A stretch of DNA of 64,000 bases from Xylocopa sonorina. Lineage: Eukaryota > Arthropoda > Insecta > Hymenoptera > Apidae. The stretch lies in NCBI RefSeq assembly GCF_050948175.1, contig NW_027490091.1, positions 2,232,001-2,296,000 on the forward strand, given 5' to 3'. Both the position numbers and the translations under genes were made by a program. Under the pieces are notes generated by a model. It saw only the letters and a program-made list of their open reading frames with translations, did not search any database and was not told the origin of the DNA. Each line of letters starts with the position of its first letter. Within the stretch, counting starts at the first letter, position 1. Shown here piece by piece: positions 27,453 to 40,288 of this stretch.

Positions 27453-30400
27453 TTTCTTCGATACGGAGACATCTGCATTCGCTATTTCCTAGGAAGGAAG
27501 TGTCGCATTTACATTCTTTTGAAAGGGATACGAGGTATACATGTCAATTCGCAATGAATATTATATCTTATCATGAAACATAGAAATGAGATGCGATATG
27601 ACGATTTAAGAAGCATTAGAACCCTATTGCTTCGATACGTAGACATCTGCAAAACTACTACCTAGCAAGGAAGTGTCGCATTTTCACTCTTTTGAAGTGA
27701 ATACGAGGTATACATAACACTGCACAATGATTATTATATCTTATCATGAAACTTAGAAATGAGATGCGATATCGCGATTTAAGAAGCATTAGAACACTAT
27801 TGCTTCGATACGTAGACATCTGCAAACGCTACATCCTAGCAAGGAAGTGTCGCATTTACATTCTTTTGAAGTGAATACGATTTATACATGACACCTCGCA
27901 ATATATATTATATCTTATTGTGAGAGATAGAAAGGGGATGCAATATACCGTTTTAAGAAGCTTTAGAACTCTATTTCTTCGATACGTAGACATCTGCAAA
28001 CGCTATTTCCTAGCAAGGTAGTATCCCATTTACATTCATTTGAAGTGAGTACGAGGTATACATGACACTTCGCAATGAATATTATATCTTATCATGAAAC
28101 ATAGGATTGGTTTGCGATATCTCGTTTTAGGAAGCATTGGAACTCTATTGCTTCGATACGTAGACATCTGGAAACGCTACTTCCTAGCAAAAAAGTGTCG
28201 CAGTTACATTCATTTGGAGTAGATACGAGGAGTACATAACACTTCGCAATGAAGATTATATCTTATCATGAAACATAGAAATGAGATGCGATATGACGAT
28301 TTAGGAAGCATTAGAACTCTATTGCTTCGATACGTAGACATCTGCAAACGCTACTTCCTAGCAAGGAATTGTCGTATTTGCATTCTTTTGAAGTGAATAC
28401 GAGGTGTACATGACACTTCGCAATGAATATTATTCCTTATCATGAAACATGGAAATGCGATGCGATATCACGTTTTCAGAAGCATTAGAACTCTATTGCT
28501 ACGATACGTAGACCTCTGCAAACGCAATTTCCTAGCAAGGAAGTGCCGCATTTACATTCTTTTGATGTGAATAGGAGGTATACATGACACTTCGCAATGA
28601 ATATTATATCTTGTCATGAAACATAGTAATGCCAGGCGATATCCCGTTTTAAGAAGCATTAGAACTCTATTGCTACGATACGTAGACTTCTGCAAACGCT
28701 ATTTCCTAGCATGGAAGTGACACATTTACATTCATTTGAGGTGTAGACGAGGAATACATAACACTTCGCAATGAATATTATACCATACCATGAGTCATAG
28801 AAATGAGATGCGACATCTCGTATTAAGAACAATTAGAACTCTATTGCTTCGATACGTAGACATCTGCAAACACTATTTCCTAGCATGGAAGTGTCGCATT
28901 TACATTCTTTTGAAGTGAATACGAGGTATTCACGACACTTCGCAATTAATATTATACAATATCATGAAACACAGGAATGAGATGCGATATCCCGTTTAAA
29001 GAAGCACTAGCACCCTGTTGCATCGATACTTAGACATCTGCAAACACTATTTCCTAGCATGGAAGTGTCGCATTTACATACTTTTCAAGTGAGTCTGAGG
29101 TATACATGACACTTCGCAATGCATATTATATCTTAACTTGAAGCATAGAAATGAGATGCGATATCGCGCTCTAAGAAGCATTAGTACTCTATTGCTAGGA
29201 TACGTGGACATCTGCAAACGCTATTTCCTAGCAAGGAAGTGTTGCATTTACATTCACTTGAAGTGTATGAGAGGTATACATGACACTTCGCATTGAATAT
29301 TATATCTTATCGTGAAACATAGAAATGAGATGCGATATCGCGTTTTAAGATGCATTAGAAATCTATTGCTACGACAAGTAGACATTTGCAAACCCTATTT
29401 CCTAGAAAGGAAGTGGCGCACTTACATTATTTTGAAGCGAATACGAGGTATACATGACACTTCGCAATAAATATTGTATCTTATCATGAAATATAGAAAC
29501 CAGATGCAACATCTTGTTTTAAGAAGCATTAGAACTCCATTGCTTCGAGATGTAGACATCTGCAAACGCTATTTCCTAGCAAGGAAGTGTAGCATTTACA
29601 TTCACTTGAAGAGTATGCGAGGTATACATGAAACTTCGCAATGAATATTATATCTTATATTGAAACATAGAATTGAGATGCGATATCGCTTTATAGGAAG
29701 CATTAGAACGCTATTGCTACGATACGTAGACATCTGCAAACGCTATTTCCTAGCAAGGAAGTGTCGCATTTACATTCTTTTGAATTGAATACGAGGTATA
29801 CATGACACTTCGCAATGAATATTATACCTTATCATGAAACATAGAAGTGAGATGCGTTGTCGCGTTTTAAGAAGCATTGGAAGTCTATTGCTACGATACG
29901 TTGACATCTGCAAACGCTATTTCCTTGCAAGGAAGTGTCGCATTTAAATTCTTCAGAAGCGAATACCAGGTATTCATAACACAGCACAATGAATATTATA
30001 TCATATCATGAAACATAGAAATGAAATGCGATATCGTGATTTAAGAAGCATTAAAGCTCTATTGCTTCGATACGTAGACATCTGCAAACGCTATTTCCTA
30101 GCAAGGAAGCGTCAAATTTATATTCTTTTGAAGTGAATATGATGTATTCATAACACTGCACAATGAATATTATATTTTATCATGAAACATAGAAATGGGA
30201 TGCGATATCGCGATTTAAGAAGCTTTAGAACTCCATTGCTTCGACACGTAGACATCTGCAAACACTATTTCCCAGCAAGGAACTGTGGCATTCACATTCA
30301 TTTGAAGTGTAAGCGAGGTATACATGACACTTCGCAATGAATATTATATATTATTATATATTATCATGAAACATAGGAATGAGATGCGATAACGCGAATT

Positions 30401-33400
30401 AGCATGCTTTAGAAATCTATTGCTTCGATACGTAGACATCTGCAAACGCTATTTCCTAGCAAGGAAGTGTCGCACTTACATTCATTTGAAGTATAGACGA
30501 GATATACATAACATGGCTCAATGAAGGTTATATCTTATCATGAAACATAGAAATGTGATGCGATATCACGATTTAAGAAGAATTAGAACTCTATTGCTTG
30601 GATACGTAGACATCTGCAAACGCTATATCCTAGCAAGGAACTGTCGCATTCACATTCATTTCAAGTGTATGCGAGGTATACATGACACTTTGCAATGAAC
30701 ATTATATCTTATCATGAAACGTAGATATGAGATGCGATATGACGATTTAAGGAGCATTAGAAAACTATTGCTTCGATACCTAGACACCTGTAAACGCTAC
30801 ATTCTAGCAAGGAACTGTCGCATTCACATTCATTTGAAGTGTATGCGAGGTATACATGGCACTCCGCAATGAATATTATACCTTATCATGAAACATAGAA
30901 ATGAGATGCGATATGTCGATTTAAGAAGCATTAGAGATCTATTGCTTCGATACGTAGACATATGTAAACGCTACTTTCTAGCAAGGAAGTGTCGCATATA
31001 CATTCTTTCGAAAGGAATGCGGGGTATACGTGACACTCCGCAATGAATATTATATCTTATCATGAAACGTAGATATGAGATACGATATGACGATTTAAGG
31101 AGCTTTAGAAAACTATTGCTTCGATACGTAGATATCTGCAAACACTATATCCTAGCAAGGAACTGTCGCATTCACATTCATTTCAAGTGTATGCGAGGTA
31201 TACATTACACTTTGCAATGAATATTATATATTATCATGAAACAGAGATATGAGATGCGATATCGCGAATTAGCAAGCTGTAGAAACCTATTGCTTCGATA
31301 CGTAGACATATGCAAACGCTATTTCCTAGCAAGTAATTGTAGCATTTACATTCTTTTGAAGTGAATACGAGGTATACATAGCACTGCACAGTGTATATTA
31401 TATCTTATCATGAAACATAGAAATGAGATGCGATATGGCGATTTAGGAAGCATTAGAAATCTATTGCTTCGATACGTAGACATCTGCTAACGCTACCCCC
31501 TAGCAAGGAAGTGTCGCATTTACATTCTTTCGAAAGGAATACGGGGTATACATGACACTTCGCAATGAATATTATATCTTATCATAAAACGTAGATATGA
31601 GATGCGATATGACGATTTAAGGAGCAATAGGAAACTATTGCTTCGATACGTGGATATCTGCAAACACTATATCCTAGCAAGGAACTGTAGCATTCACATT
31701 CATTTGAAGTTTATGCGAGGTATACATGAGACTTCGGAATGAATATTATATATTATCATGAAACATAAATATAATATGCGATATCGCGAATTAGCAAGCT
31801 TTAGAAACCTTTTGCTTCGATACGTAGACATATGCAAACGCTATTTTCTAGCAAGGAATTGTAGCATTTACATTCTTTTGAAGTGAATACGAGGTATACA
31901 TAACACTGCGCAGTGAATATTATATCCTATCATGAAACATAGAAATGAGATGCGATATGGCGATTTAAGTAGCATTAGAACTCTATTGCTTCGATACGTA
32001 GACATATGCAAACGCTATTTCCTAGCAAGGACTTGTAGCATTTGCATTCCTTTGAAGTGAATACGAGGTATACATAACACTGCACATTGAATATTATATC
32101 AACTCATGAAACATAGTAATGAGTAGCGATATTGCGTTTTGAGAAGCATTAGAACACTAATGCTACGATACGTAGACATCTGCAAGCGCTATTTCCTGGC
32201 AATTACGTGTCGCGTTTACCTTCTTTTGAAGTAAGTACGAGGTATTCATAACACTCCACAATGAATATTGTATCTTATCATGAAACATAGAATTGAGATG
32301 CAATTTGGCGATTTAAGAAGCATTAGAATTCTATTGCTTCGATACGTAGGCATCGGCAAACGCTACTTCCTAGCAAGGAAGTGTCGCATTTACATTCTTT
32401 TGAAGTGAATACGAGGTATACATGATACTTCGCAATGAATATTATATCTTATCATGAAACATAGGAATGAGACGCGATATCACGTTTTAAGAAGCATTGG
32501 AACCCTATTGCTTCGATACGTAGACATATGCAAACGCTACATCCTAGCAAGGAAGTGTCGCGTTTACATTCTTTTGAAGTGAATACGATTTATACATGAC
32601 ACTTCGCAATGAATATTATACCTTATCATGAAGCATTGGAATCAGGTGCGATATCCAGTTTTAACAAGCATTAGAACTGTATTGCTTCGATACGTAGACA
32701 TCTGCAAACGCTGTTTCCTAGCAAGGAAGTGTCGCATTTACATTCTTCTGAAATGAATAGGAGGTATACATAACACACCACAATGAAAATTATATATTAT
32801 CATGAAACGTAGAAATGAGATGCGATATAACGATTTAAGAAGCATTAGAACTCTATTGCTTCGATACGAAGACATCTGCAAACGCTATTTCTTGGCAAGG
32901 AAGTGTCACGTTTACATTCTTCTGAAGTGAATACGAGGAATACATAACACTCCACAATGAATATTATATCTTATCATGAAACATAGGAATGAGATGCGAT
33001 ATGGCGATTTATGAAGCATTAGATGTCTATTTCTTCGATATGTAGACATCCGCAAACGCTATTTCCTAACAAGGAAGTGTCGCATGTACATTCTTTTGAA
33101 GTGAATACCAGGTATTCATAACACTGCACAATGAATATTATATCTAATCATGAAACGTAGAAATGAGATGCGATATCGCGATTTAAGAAGCATTAGATCT
33201 CTATTGCTTCGATACGTAGACATCTGCAATCGCTATTTCCTAGCAAGGAAGTGTCGCAATTACATTCTTTTGAAGTGAATACGAGGTATACATAACACTC
33301 CACAATGAATACTATATATTACCATGTAACATGGTAATGAGTAGCGGTATCGCGTTTCGAGAAGCATTAGAACTCTAATGCTACGATACGTAGACATCTG

Positions 33401-36400
33401 CAAACGCTACTTCGTTACTAGGAAGTGTCGCATTTACATTCGTTTGATAGGAATACCAGGTATACATGACGCTTCGCAATGAATATTATATATTATCATG
33501 AACCGCCTTTTTATCGCGATTTTAGAACTCTTTTGCATCGATACGTAGATATCAGCAAACGCTATTTCCTAACAAGGATCTGTCGCATTGACATTCATTT
33601 GAAGTGTATGCGAGGTATACATGACACATCGCAATGAATATTATATATTATCATGAACCATAGAAATGAGAAGCGATATCGCGTTTTGAGAAGCAGTGGA
33701 TCTCTAATCCCACGATACGTAGACACCTGCAAGCGCTATTTCCTAGCAAGGAAATGTCGCATTTACATTCGTTTCAAGTATAGACGAGATACACATAACA
33801 CTGTACAATGAATATTATATTTTATCATGAATCATAGAAATGAGATGCGATATAGCTATTTAAGAAGCATTAGAACTCTATTGCTTCGATACGTAGACAT
33901 CTGCAAACGCTACTTCCTAGCAAGGAAGTGTCGCATTTACATTCCTTTGAAGTGAATACGAGGTATACATAACACCCCACAGTGAATATTATATCTTATC
34001 GTGAAACATAGAAATGAGATGCGAAATGGTGATTTTAGAAGCATTAGAACTCTATTGCTACGATACGTAGGCATCTGCAAACGCTACTTCCTTACAAGGA
34101 AGTGTCGCATTTACATTCTTTTGATAGGAATACCAGGAATACATGACACTTCGCAATGAATATTATATCTTATCATGAAACATAGAAATGAGAAGCGATA
34201 TCGCGTTTTGAGAAGCATTGGATCTCTAATCCCACGATACGTAGACATCTGCAAACGCTATTTCCTAGCAAGGAAGTGTCACATTTACATTCTTTTGAAG
34301 TGAATACCAGGTATACATAACACTCCACAATGAATATTATATCCTATCGTGAAAAATAGAAATGAGATGTAATATGGCGATTTAAGAAGCATTAGAACTC
34401 TATTGCTCCGATACGTAGACATCTGCAAACGCTACTTCCTAGCAAGGAAGTGTCGCATTTACATTCTTTTGAAAGAAATACGAGGTATACATGACATTTC
34501 GCAATGAATATTATATCTTATCATGAAACATTGATATGAGATGCGATATCGCGAATTGGCAAGGTTTAGAATTCTATTGCTTCGATACGTAGACATCTGC
34601 AAACACTATTTCCTAGCAAGGAACTGTCGCATTCACATTCATTTGAAGTGTATGCGAGGTACACATGACACTTCGCAATGTATATTATATATTATCATGA
34701 AACATAGATATGAGATGCGATATCGCGAATTAGCAAGGTTTAGAATTCTATTGCTTCGATACGTAGACATCTGCAAACGCTATTTCCTAGCAAGGAAGTG
34801 TCGCATTTACATTCTTTTGAAGTGAATACGAGGTGTACATAACACTCCACAATGAATATTATATATTATCATGAAACATGGTAATGCGTAGCGATATCGC
34901 ATTTTGAGAAGCATTAGAAATCTATTGCTTCGATACGTAGACATCTGCAAACGCTATTTCCTAGGAAGGAAGTGTCGCATTTACATTCATTTTAAGTGTA
35001 TGCGAGGTATACATGACACCCCACAATGAATATTATATCTTATCGTGAAACATAGAAATGAGATGCGAAATGGCGATTTTAGAAGCATTAGATCTCTATT
35101 GCTACGATACGTAGACATCAGGAAACGCTACTTCCTTACAAGGAAGTGTCGCATTTACATTCTTTTGATAGGAATACCAGGAATACATGACACTTCGCAA
35201 TGAATATTATATCCTATCATGAAACATAGAAATGAGATGTTATATGGCGATTTAAGAAGCATTAGAACACTATTGCTTCGATACGCAGACATCTGCAAGC
35301 GCTATTTCCTAGGAAGGAAGTGTCGCATGTACATTCAATTGAAGTGTATGCGAGGTATACATGGCACTTCGCTCTGAATATCATATCTTATCATGAAACA
35401 TAGAAATGAGATGCGATATGGCGATTTAAGAAGCATTAGATCTCTATTGCTTCGATACGTAGACATCTGCAAACGCTATTTCCTAGCAAGGAAGTGTCGC
35501 AATTACATTATTTTGAAGTGAATACGAGGTATACATAACACTCCACAATGAATACTACATATTACCATGTAACATGGTAATGAGTAGCGGTATCGCGTTT
35601 CGAGAAGCATTAGAACTCTAATGCTACGATACGTAGACATCTGCAAACGGTAGTTCCTTACTAGGAAGTGTCGCATTTACATTCGTTTGATAGGAATACC
35701 AGGTATACATGACACTTCGCAATGAATATTATATATTATCATGAACCGCCTTTTTATCGCGATTTTAGAACTCTTTTGCATCGATACGTAGATATCAGCA
35801 AACGCTATTTCCTAACACGGATCTGTCGCATTGACATTCATTTGAAGTGTATGCAAGGTATACATGACACATCGCAATGAATATTATATATTATCATGAA
35901 ACAAAGAAATGCGATGCGATATCGTCATTTAACAAGCGTAAGAGCTCTATTGCTACGATACGTAGACATCTACAAACGCTACTTCCTAGCAAGGAGGTGT
36001 CGCATTTACATTTTTCTGATGTGAATACGAGGTATACATAACACTGCACAATGAATATTATATGTAATCATGAAACACAGAAATGAGATGCGACATCGCG
36101 TTTTGAGAAGCATTAGAACACTATTGCTTCGATACGTAGACATCTGCAAACGCTACTTCCTAACAAGGAAGTGTCACATTTACATTCTTTTGAAAGGAAT
36201 ACGAGATATACATAACACTGCACAATGAATATTATATCTTACCATGAAACATAGTAATGGGATGCAATATGGCGATTTGAGAAGCATTTGAACTCTATTG
36301 CTTCGATACGCAGACATCTGCAAACGCTATTTCCTAGCAAGGAAGTGTCGCATTTATATCAATTTTAAGTGTATGCGAGGTATACATGACACTTCGCAAT

Positions 36401-39097
36401 GAATATTATATATTATCATGAAACATAGAAATGCGATGAGATATCGCCATTTAACAAGCGTTAGAACTCTATTGCTACGATACGTAGACATCTGCAAACG
36501 CTATTTTCTAGCAAGGAAGTGTCGCATGCACATTCAATTAAAGTGTATGCGAGGTATACAAGACACTTCCCAATGAATATTATATCTTATCGAGGAACGT
36601 AGATATGAGAAGCGGTATGACGATATAAGAAGCATTAGAACTCTATTGCTTCGATACGTAGACATCTGCAAACGCTATTTCCTAGCAAGGAAGTGTCGCA
36701 TTTACATTCTTCTGAAATGAATACGAGGTATACCTGACACTTCGCAATCAATATTATATCTTATCATGAAACATAGAAATGAGATGCGATATGACGATTT
36801 AAGAAGCATTGGAACTCTATTGCTTCGATACGTGGACATCTGCAAACGCTACTTCCTAGCAAGGAAGTGTCGCATTTACATACTTTTGAAAGGAATACGA
36901 GGTATACATGACACTTCGCAGTGAATATTATATCTTATCATGAAACATAGAATTGAGATGCGATATCGCGATTTAAGAAGGTTTAGAACTCTATTGCTTC
37001 GATACGCAGATATCTGCAAACGCTATTTCCTAGCAAGGAACTGTGGCATTCACATTCATTTAAAGTGTATGCGAGGTATACATGACACTTCGCAATGAAT
37101 ATTATATATTATCATGAAACATAGATATGAGATGCGATATCGCGAATTAGCAGGCTTTAGAAATCTATTGCTTCTATACGTAGACATCTGCAGACGCTAT
37201 TTCCAAGCAAGGAAGTGTCGCATTTACATCCTTTTGAAAGCAATACGAGGTATACATGACACTTCGCATTGAATATTATATCTTATCTTGAAACATAGAA
37301 ATGAGATGCGATATCGCGTTTTAAGATGCATTAGAAATCTATTGCTACGACAAGTAGACATCTGCAAACCCTATTTCCTAGAAAGGAAGTGGCGCACTTA
37401 CATTATTTTGAAGCGAATACGAGGTATACATGACACTTCGCAATAAATATTGTATCTTATCATGAAATATAGAAACGAGATGCAACATCTTGTTTTAAGA
37501 AGCATTAGAACTCTATTGCTTCGAGACGTAGACATCTGCAAACGCTATTTCCTAGCAAGGAAGTGTAGCATTTACATTCACTTGAAGAGTATGCGAGATA
37601 TACATGACACTTCGCAATGAATATTATATCTTATATTGAAACATAGAATTGAGATGCGATATCGCTTTATAGGAAGCATTAGAACTCTATTGCTTCGATA
37701 CGTAGACATCTGCAAACGCTATTTCCTAGCAAGGAAGTGTCGCATTTACATTCATTTGAAGTGTATGCAAGGCATACAGGTCACTTTGCAGTGAATATTA
37801 TATATTATCATGAAACATAGAAATGAGAATCGATATGGCGATTTAAGAAGTATTACATACCTATTGCTTCGATACGTAGACATCTGCAAACGCTATTTCC
37901 TAGCACGGAAGTGTCGCATTTACATTCATTTGAAGTGTATGCGAGGTATACATGAAACTTCGCAGTGAATATTATTTATTGCCGCGAAACATAGAAATGA
38001 GAAGCGATATGGCGATTTAAGAAGCATTAGATCCCTATTGCTTCTATACGTAGACATCTGCAAACGCTACTTCCTAGCAAAGAAGTCTCGCATTTACATT
38101 CTTTTGAAAGGAATACGAGGTATACATAGCACTCCACAATGAATATTATACATTATCATGAAACATAGTAATGAGTAGCGATATCGCGTATTGAGAAGCA
38201 TTAGAACTCTAATGCCACGATACGTAGACGTCTGCAAACGCTATTTCCTAGCAAGGAAGTTTCGCGTTTACATTCATTTGAAGTATAGACGAGATATACG
38301 TAACACTGCACAATGAATATTATATCTTATCATGAAACATAGGAACCAGATGCGATGTGGCGATTTAAGAAGCATTAGAAGTCTATTGGTTCGATGCGTA
38401 GACATCTGTAAACGCTACTTCCTAGCAAGGAAGTGTCGCATTTACATTCTTTTGAAAGGAATACGTGGTATACATGACACTTCGCAATGAATATTATATC
38501 TTATCATGAAACATAAATATGAGATGCGATATGACGATTTAAGAAGCATTAGAAGTCTATTGGTTCGATACGTAGACATCTGTAAACGCTACTTCCTAGC
38601 AAGGAAGTGTCGCATTTACATTCTTTTGAAAGGAATACAAGGTATACATGACACTTCTCAATGAAGATTATATCTTATCATGAAACATAGAATTGAGATA
38701 CGGTATCGTGTTGATAGAAGCATTAGAACTCTATTCCTTCGATACGAAGACATCTCGAAACGCTATTTCCTGGCGAGGAAGTGTGGCATTTACATTATAT
38801 TGAAGTGTAGGCGAGGCATACGTAACACTTCGCAGTGAATATTGTATCTTATCATGAGACATAGAATTGAGATGCGATATTGTTTTTAAACAAGTATTAG
38901 AACTCTGTTGCATCGATGCGCAGACATCTAGAAACTCTATTACGTCGCAAGGAAGAGTGGGATTTACATTCTTTTGACATGCAGACGAGATATACATAGC
39001 GGGTTGCATTGAATATTACATCTAATCATGAGACATAGAAATGAGATGCGATATCGCGTTTGATGAAGAATTAGAACACTATTGCTTCGACATGTAG
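27453..39097 (+). repeat. Irregular satellite mosaic
   Basis: About 67 monomers without a single higher-order period, built from short duplicated segments. 29280-29740 recurs at 37256-37716 (offset 7976), 33165-33655 recurs at 35408-35898 (offset 2243), and 33965-34165 recurs at 35008-35208 (offset 1043). Length variants include a 12-bp local duplication at about 30341-30364 and a 19-bp-short monomer at about 33501 and 35744. Monomers become clearly more divergent from about 38690 toward the island (for example attgtttttaaacaag near 38880). Confidence 0.85.
33494..33533 (+). other. Rearranged monomer (19 bp short)
   Basis: Between catgaac and agaactctt the normal catagaaatgagatgcgat stretch is replaced by cgcctttttatcgcgatttt, a net loss of 19 bp with a few new bases. 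The same rearrangement is at about 35737-35776, so it was copied as part of a segment of about 490 bp. Confidence 0.75.
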
Positions 39098-39106
39098 TGT
39101 GACGTG

Positions 39107-39116
39107 GTGACGTCAC
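39107..39116. promoter_or_regulatory. CRE-like 10-bp palindrome
   Basis: A perfect palindrome gtgacgtcac lies ten bases inside the left end of the putative LTR. TGACGTCA is the consensus site of CREB/ATF bZIP factors, and LTR U3 regions often carry such sites. The CGTCACA at 39111-39117 also repeats the right terminus. Binding is inference. Confidence 0.35.
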
Positions 39117-39552
39117 AAGGCTTGCTCACCTCTCCCCCCTGCTTCGGTTAGACTATCTCGCTGATCACCACCCATGCGAGAAGCGCGACACGGACAATCC
39201 CCCCCTCGTTCTTTTTTCTCTCTCCGTTCTACGGATTAGACTCGCGAGCTGATTGAAGAAGCGACCCAGGTGACACCCCTTCGGCGAATTAAAATACCAC
39301 AGGTTCTCGGAAGTACTGTGCGCAGAGGTAGCGTGACGGGCTCGACGGTGACGGAGTCGGGAAGTGAGCAAGAACAGACCCTGAAGCCCAAGGGATACGA
39401 TCCAAGGCCCTGCAACCATACGACCGTTGCCACAGTCCATGGAGACGAACAGGATGGACTCCGGGTGTGAGAAGAACCTCCACCCCTCCCCTGAGCCCAT
39501 GAAGAGGAAAATGCAAGATGCGCTGCGGAACTGCAGGTGAGCCGTGGAATGC

Positions 39553-39573
39553 GCGGCGCGCGACACGCGCCGC
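39553..39573. other. GC-rich hairpin
   Basis: Perfect 8-bp stem GCGGCGCG / CGCGCCGC around a 5-nt loop (cgaca). It stands out from the 35% GC satellite and sits upstream of the TATA box in the putative U3. Function unknown. Confidence 0.5.
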
Positions 39574-39740
39574 AGTTCAAATAATCCGGAGGACTCCCTC
39601 TAGACACACCAGAGGGGGCGATCAGGGAAGATCACCGAAATCCACCGATCGATGCCCCGAACAATACCGAAGCATATAGTCCTACACCACCAAGGGGCCT
39701 TAAGGAGGATCTAAGGGGATCCGAAGACCCCCAGCAAACC

Positions 39741-39747
39741 TATATAA
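39741..39747 (+). promoter_or_regulatory. TATA box of the putative LTR
   Basis: Sequence tatataa, in a GC-richer context (ccagcaaacc before, ccagctcgcc after), about 640 bp into the element. This is a plausible core promoter that would place the transcription start near 39770. It supports reading the element on the + strand. No transcript evidence is available. Confidence 0.45.
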
Positions 39748-39779
39748 CCAGCTCGCCAGCATGAAGACAGCCTCTACAT

Positions 39780-39845
39780 CTTAGCGGCTTCTTAGCGACT
39801 ACTTAGCGACGACTTAGCGAAGACTTAGCGAAGACATAGCGAGCA
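39780..39845 (+). repeat. 11-bp tandem repeat, six units
   Basis: Units of the form CTTAGCGAxxA start at 39780, 39791, 39802, 39813, 39824 and 39835 (the last begins cata), followed by a decayed unit (acctagcaaac). The repeat starts just downstream of the TATA box, so it would lie at or just after the transcription start. It is unrelated to the 174-bp satellite. Confidence 0.8.
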
Positions 39846-39879
39846 ACCTAGCAAACGATTGTACGAAGCGATTTGGAGG

Positions 39880-39909
39880 AGAGAGAGAGAGAGAGAAAGA
39901 GAGAGAAGG
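39880..39909 (+). repeat. GA-rich microsatellite
   Basis: A purine tract of (GA)n with a single AAA interruption, following the 11-bp repeat. GA repeats bind GAGA-type factors in insects; whether that matters here is unknown. Confidence 0.8.
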
Positions 39910-40162
39910 ACGGAGCGAGATCCAGAATTGTTGGAAACGAGAACGTGAGTCCTTATACGCTAAAGCGTCCCATTTGTTGCCTGCCGCAATTGTGATATCG
40001 CGTATTGTAATTTGTATTGTATAACGGGTGGTGATCCACGGTCATTCGCGGCGTGTCGTATACCCTTTTGTAATACCGCGTCGAGGCAATCTAGAAAGAA
40101 GCCGTGAGTTCAGTATCCCGCGACCCTAATTTGCGCACTCGGCTAGAAGCAGTCGAGCGAAA

Positions 40163-40288
40163 GAGTATTTCGAAATTTCGAGGGTTATCTTGAACCGGGT
40201 TTCCCCGGGTTGCGTGGTTTACTAGTTTTTGCTACTTTTTGAGTAGCTGGCGCCCAAAAAGTCCCAGCCTCGCAGCTTCGAAATACTC
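40163..40288. other. Inverted repeat enclosing a primer-site-like motif
   Basis: The 11-mer gagtatttcga (40163-40173) is matched by its exact reverse complement tcgaaatactc (40278-40288). The pairing can extend over agcg/cgct with a 3-base bulge. The 104-bp loop holds a second hairpin (gctact/agtagc, 40231-40247, loop ttttg) immediately followed by TGGCGCCC at 40248. Structured RNA around a primer site is normal in retroelement leaders, so this fits an LTR/leader transcript. Confidence 0.5.
40248..40265 (+). other. Possible retroelement primer-binding site
   Basis: TGGCGCCC followed by aaaaagtccc. TGGCGCC is the usual first part of primer-binding sites complementary to a tRNA 3' end (the CCA end pairs with TGG), and the gtccc further on resembles the rest of lysine-tRNA-type sites. 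A PBS normally lies just outside the LTR. If real, the LTR would end near 40247 and 40266-40443 would be internal leader, which conflicts with the TG...CA boundaries. It could also be a coincidence inside U5. Confidence 0.3.

Larger units (their letters stand above)
1..39097 (+). repeat. 174-bp satellite array, left block
   Basis: About 225 head-to-tail monomers. Successive occurrences of the core start cgatacgtag at 26, 200, 374 and 548 give an exact 174-bp period, and the phase holds across the block apart from small indels. Monomers share a core of about 60 bp (cgatacgtagacatctgc, then aaacgctatttcc, tagcaaggaag, tgtcgcatttacattc) followed by a more variable part (gaatacgaggtatacat, cacaatgaatattatatc, catgaaacatagaaatgag, gcgatatcgcg, aagaagcattagaac). 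All monomers are in the same orientation. A consensus tallied by eye has 61 G+C in 174. The block ends inside a monomer core at the LTR-like island. Nucleosome-length HOR satellites are common at centromeres and in heterochromatin; that role is inferred here. Confidence 0.97.

Noticed and set aside
1..39097. CRISPR-like array
   Set aside because: Repeats are 174 bp with no unique spacers, and the array is tens of kilobases long. This is satellite DNA.
39165..39607. Four overlapping ORFs in the GC-richer part of the island (39165-39566, 39236-39607, 39289-39516 on minus; 39270-39470 on plus)
   Set aside because: They overlap in several frames on both strands, as expected in GC-rich non-coding DNA. 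None shows a retroelement motif (no zinc knuckle, protease or reverse transcriptase signature), and they lie in the putative U3.
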